Source: GSA-30 sp036384435
GTDB lineage: Bacteria > Pseudomonadota > Gammaproteobacteria > Xanthomonadales > Rhodanobacteraceae
Direction: 5' to 3'
Assembly (NCBI RefSeq): GCF_036384435.1
Contig: NZ_DASVMI010000158.1
Coordinates: 78,320-142,319 of the forward strand
Length of the DNA stretch: 64,000 nt
Of the stretch, positions 61,512 through 64,000 are shown in pieces (positions within the stretch are counted from its first letter, which is position 1; every line of letters starts with the position of its first letter). The position numbers and the translations under genes were made by a program. The notes below the pieces were generated by a model. The model made no database searches, had not been told where the DNA came from, and saw only the letters and a list, made by a program, of their open reading frames with translations.

Positions 61512-63221
61512 TCAGATATTTTCGCGGATCATTTCCAGCACATCGGCGCCACGCCCGTGCAGAATGGCGCGCGCGGAATACAAGGCCATGCCCACCACCG
61601 GCTTCAACTCAATCATGGGTGGCTTCACCAGCTCCAATTGATTGACGATGACGTTGAGCAGACCAGGGCCCGGCTGGGCCAGCAACTCTTGGATCGCGCC
61701 ATCGAGATCGGCAGCTTTATTGACCGTTTTTCCCCAAAGCCCGATGGCCTCGGCGACCTTACCGAAGTCCGGGTTCTTGAGCTTGGTGAAGGTGTCCAGG
61801 ATACCTTCGGCCTTCTGCTCGATTTCCACAAAACCTAGTTTGCCGTTGTCAAACACGATGATCTTGACGGGTATGTTCTCTTGAATGGTCGTGATGAGTT
61901 CACCAAAGAGCATGGTGAGGCCGCCATCGCCGCAACAGGCGATGACCTGGCGGTCAGGTGCGGCTTTTTGCAAGCCAAACGAGCTCGACAGAGCGGAAGC
62001 CATGGTTCCGTGGAGCAGACTGCCGAAAATGCGCCGCTTACCGTTGGCGTCGAAATGGCGAGCGGCCCAGACAATGGGTGATCCGTCGTCGGCAACCAGC
62101 ACCGAGTCGTCGGCCGCATACTTGTTGATACGCGACATCAGGTATGAGGCAGGGATGGTGTCGTCATGACCGGGCTTGAGGTGCTTTTGGGTTTCCTCGA
62201 TAACTTTCTTGTAACGATCGACAAACTCCCCAAGGAACGACTCATCCGGATTTTCTTCCAGATGCGGAAGAAGCGCCCGTAGTGTTGCCTTGACGTCGCC
62301 CACCGCCCCGAACGACACGTGATGGCGTCGGCCCAGGTGTGTCGGCTTGATGTCGATCTGCACGATCTTGGCATGGTCAGGGTAGAACTGGCGCCAGGCA
62401 AAGTCGGCGCCCAGCATGAGTAGCGTGTCGCACTCCAGGATGGCGTTATATCCGGCCTCGTTACCCAAGATGCCGGTCATGCCGACGTTGTAGGGGTTAT
62501 CGTATGCCAGTGCATCTTTAGCGCGAGACGTATGGGCGACCGGCGCCTTGAGCCTGTCGGCCACCGCCTTGATCTCGTCGAGCGCACCCTCGCAACCGGA
62601 CCCCGCATAGATAGCGATCTTCTGACCCTCGTTGAGAATATTCGCGATATCGCTGATTTCCTGATCGTTCGGTCGAATAAGCGGCTGCGCGTTATGCACG
62701 CGATACGGGAAGTCCTCCTTCACTTCGCCATGCGAGATATCGACCGGCACGATGAGAACCGCGACGCCCTTCAAAGCGATCGCTGCTTGACATGCCGCCA
62801 CCACTTTTCGGCGTGCTTGTTCAGGCGTATAGATCTGTTCACAGTAGACCGAGCACTCTTTGAATAGCGACTTGAAATCCACTTCCTGGATAAATTCAAA
62901 CCCCAACTCGCTGCTCATGACCTGGCTGGCGATCAGGACCACCGGCGAACGGTTGCGATTGGCTTCGTACAGGCCGTTGATGAAGTGCAGGCTACCTGGA
63001 CCACACGAGCCGGCGCATGCCGTCAGTACGCCAGTGAGCTGAGCTTCAGCCCCCGCTGCGAATGCACCGGCTTCTTCGTGCCGCACGTGAACCCACTCGA
63101 TGGAGCTCTTGTCCAAACTTTCCGCAAACAGATTGAGGGTGTCGCCAACGATGCCGTAGCAACGTTCAACACCCGCCTGCTCCAGGACCTCAACGAGAAT
63201 TTCAGCGACCTTCTTGCCCAT
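61512..63221 (-). CDS. poxB: Pyruvate:quinone oxidoreductase / pyruvate oxidase (ThDP enzyme)
   Basis: 569 residues from the ATG at 63221 (GGAG, 7 nt upstream); an ATG two codons earlier is too close to that site. ThDP catalytic Glu in 'HVRHEEAGAFAAGAEAQLTG', FAD-binding central domain (IAIYAGSGCEG, TSRAKDALAYDNP, LMLGADFAWRQFYP), and the ThDP-binding GDG motif 'CCGDGGLTMLFGELITTIQENIPVKIIVFDNGKLG'. The C-terminal membrane-peripheral tail is 'LHGRGADVLEMIREN'. It oxidises pyruvate to acetate and CO2 and passes electrons to quinone. The electrons could feed the nearby cytochrome bd. Confidence 0.95.
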   Translation of the reverse strand: MGKKVAEILVEVLEQAGVERCYGIVGDTLNLFAESLDKSSIEWVHVRHEEAGAFAAGAEAQLTGVLTACAGSCGPGSLHFINGLYEANRNRSPVVLIASQVMSSELGFEFIQEVDFKSLFKECSVYCEQIYTPEQARRKVVAACQAAIALKGVAVLIVPVDISHGEVKEDFPYRVHNAQPLIRPNDQEISDIANILNEGQKIAIYAGSGCEGALDEIKAVADRLKAPVAHTSRAKDALAYDNPYNVGMTGILGNEAGYNAILECDTLLMLGADFAWRQFYPDHAKIVQIDIKPTHLGRRHHVSFGAVGDVKATLRALLPHLEENPDESFLGEFVDRYKKVIEETQKHLKPGHDDTIPASYLMSRINKYAADDSVLVADDGSPIVWAARHFDANGKRRIFGSLLHGTMASALSSSFGLQKAAPDRQVIACCGDGGLTMLFGELITTIQENIPVKIIVFDNGKLGFVEIEQKAEGILDTFTKLKNPDFGKVAEAIGLWGKTVNKAADLDGAIQELLAQPGPGLLNVIVNQLELVKPPMIELKPVVGMALYSARAILHGRGADVLEMIRENI

Positions 63222-63600
63222 GGACATACTCCGGGAAACAGATAAAAGCGGGGTTTCCGCCCGGCGCACGCCGGGGCAGCTCACGAATATCAACCTGTCA
63301 CGCTCGCTAGCTCACCAACGTATGACGGCGCGTTGTGATGAGCGGAGTGTGCCCCTGGCATAAGCCGTACCCCATCCCCCTGATGGGGGCTTTGCATCAT
63401 CGATGTGGTGTCTGTTGAGCCATGCCTGGCTCGGGTGGTGCCCCGTTGGGTCCCTGGGGCGCGGCAACGCCTTGACGGCCATCCAATGGATTCTCTACCT
63501 AAGCTAGCGGCGCCGTTCTCGCAGCCACGGCGCAGGCGAGCTCTCGATTCATGTCACCAACCTGGCAGGCGCCGACGAGAGATCGCCATGCCGATAGATG
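63222..63600. promoter_or_regulatory. poxB upstream region
   Basis: No gene seen. Holds TCCCCCTGATGGGGGC (63375-63390), a CCCCC-N4-GGGGG palindrome about 155 bp upstream of the poxB start. The same bases also form a CCCCATC/GATGGGG stem, so a terminator-like role cannot be excluded, although no T-run follows. Confidence 0.45.
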
Positions 63601-63614
63601 AGCTAGCTTGCGAA

Positions 63615-63885
63615 ATGGAGTTGGAGAATGCCCATCGCCGACGCCACACGGCCATCATCAAAGCGTCGGTCACGAGCTGCGCCGTCATCTGCGACTGCAT
63701 CGACCAATCGACGACGCGACGTGAATACAGACCCAGCACGACAGCCACATACAGCCAGCCTGCGGTCGTCCACAGGTACGTGAAGTCGGCGACCCATTTC
63801 AGGTTGGGCGCGGTGCCCTGACATTGGCGATCGAGCAGATTGGGCGCGATCGCGCTGCTGAGCCGTTCGCCCTGGTCGATCAGCT
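63615..63885 (-). mobile_element. IS3-family transposase (orfB) remnant
   Basis: The frame carries 'NLLDRQCQGTAPNLKWVADF', 'TYLWTTAGWLYVAVVLGLYS' and 'RRVVDWSMQSQMTAQLVTDA', the first part of the IS3-type DDE integrase core (first catalytic Asp in WVADF). It breaks after 'LMMAVWRRR', before the second Asp (HHSDQGSQY region), and lacks the N-terminus and any clean inverted ends. It is an inert fragment. The 104-bp repeat begins 12 bp beyond its right end. Confidence 0.8.
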
Positions 63886-63896
63886 ACCCAAATACG

Positions 63897-64000
63897 AGAC
63901 ACGAACCGCGTAAGAGCGACTTCGGTCGCGACGAGGTCGCGGCTTGGAGGCTTTTAGAGCCCCAATCTGCGACTGGATCGCAGATTGCCTCGCGACTGAA
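63897..64000 (+). repeat. 104-bp dispersed repeat, copy B
   Basis: Identical to 44955-45058 over all 104 bases and cut by the window end. Immediately upstream both copies also share TACCCAAA with small changes, so the common unit extends a few bases further left. Confidence 0.85.

Noticed and set aside
63405..63821. Plus-strand frame opposite the IS3 remnant
   Set aside because: No motifs; the minus strand carries recognisable integrase-core sequence.
1..64000. tRNA genes, CRISPR arrays, phage or integrative-element ends
   Set aside because: No T-loop/cloverleaf, no regularly spaced direct repeats and no integrase with att-like repeats were found by eye.

Overview
This window is chromosomal DNA of a GC-rich gammaproteobacterium, most likely of the Xanthomonadales/Lysobacterales (a Dyella-, Luteibacter- or Rhodanobacter-like genus). 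I infer this from the protein style, the dense signalling repertoire, the dispersed 'TAGGAGCGACTTCAGTCGCGA'-type repeat, and gene sets such as a trimeric autotransporter, BvgS-like kinases and bo3-independent cytochrome bd. No tRNA, rRNA or CRISPR array was seen.

Layout. 1-3.3 kb (minus): a four-gene operon with an OmpR-type response regulator, two related small secreted proteins and a sensor kinase cut by the window edge. It resembles the 'proteobacterial dedicated sortase' two-component system, but no sortase is visible. 3.4-4.1 kb: a tiny membrane protein, then gene-free DNA with two plus-strand terminators. 4.1-9.9 kb (minus): a secreted subtilisin-like protease and a 1225-residue trimeric autotransporter adhesin. 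10.2-18.2 kb: a signalling island with one kinase/regulator pair, then a LuxR-type regulator flanked by two BvgS-like hybrid kinases. 18.2-20.9 kb: a YCII protein, a histone-H1-like Lys/Ala-rich protein, a VOC protein, an orphan Rhs core fragment and an unknown 127-residue protein translationally coupled to the next gene. 20.9-25.8 kb: a very large membrane regulator (winged helix, P-loop NTPase, TM, TPR) and a small soluble two-component pair.

26.0-30.8 kb holds the most remarkable gene. It encodes a 1622-residue protein with a clostridial-toxin-like (TcdA/TcdB-type) glycosyltransferase domain at the N-terminus and a hydrophobic, pore-forming-like C-terminal half, with lower GC than its surroundings. 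A DUF2589-like protein and a startless reading-frame remnant follow it.

31.9-45 kb is mostly housekeeping and small genes: 3-methyladenine glycosylase, DUF2164, a GAF/PAS/GGDEF cyclase, DUF3144, an XRE regulator, an LprI-like lipoprotein, a TonB-like protein, an M14 peptidase, a methyltransferase, an EEP nuclease/phosphatase and several secreted unknowns. It ends in a divergent SDR/MerR pair with a textbook MerR promoter. 45.5-63.2 kb looks like a stress and respiration module: an MbcA-like antitoxin-fold protein, a catalase-like protein, a LuxR regulator, a Reg_prop sensor kinase with its LuxR response regulator, cyanide-insensitive-type cytochrome bd (cydAB plus a 47-residue third subunit), a ytcA-mdtNOP efflux operon and a PoxB-type pyruvate oxidase. 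Three identical-architecture palindromes (CCCCC-N4-GGGGG) lie upstream of the catalase, between the sensor kinase and cydA, and upstream of poxB, suggesting a shared operator. The window ends in an IS3 transposase remnant abutting a 104-bp repeat that is also present, base for base, at 44955-45058.
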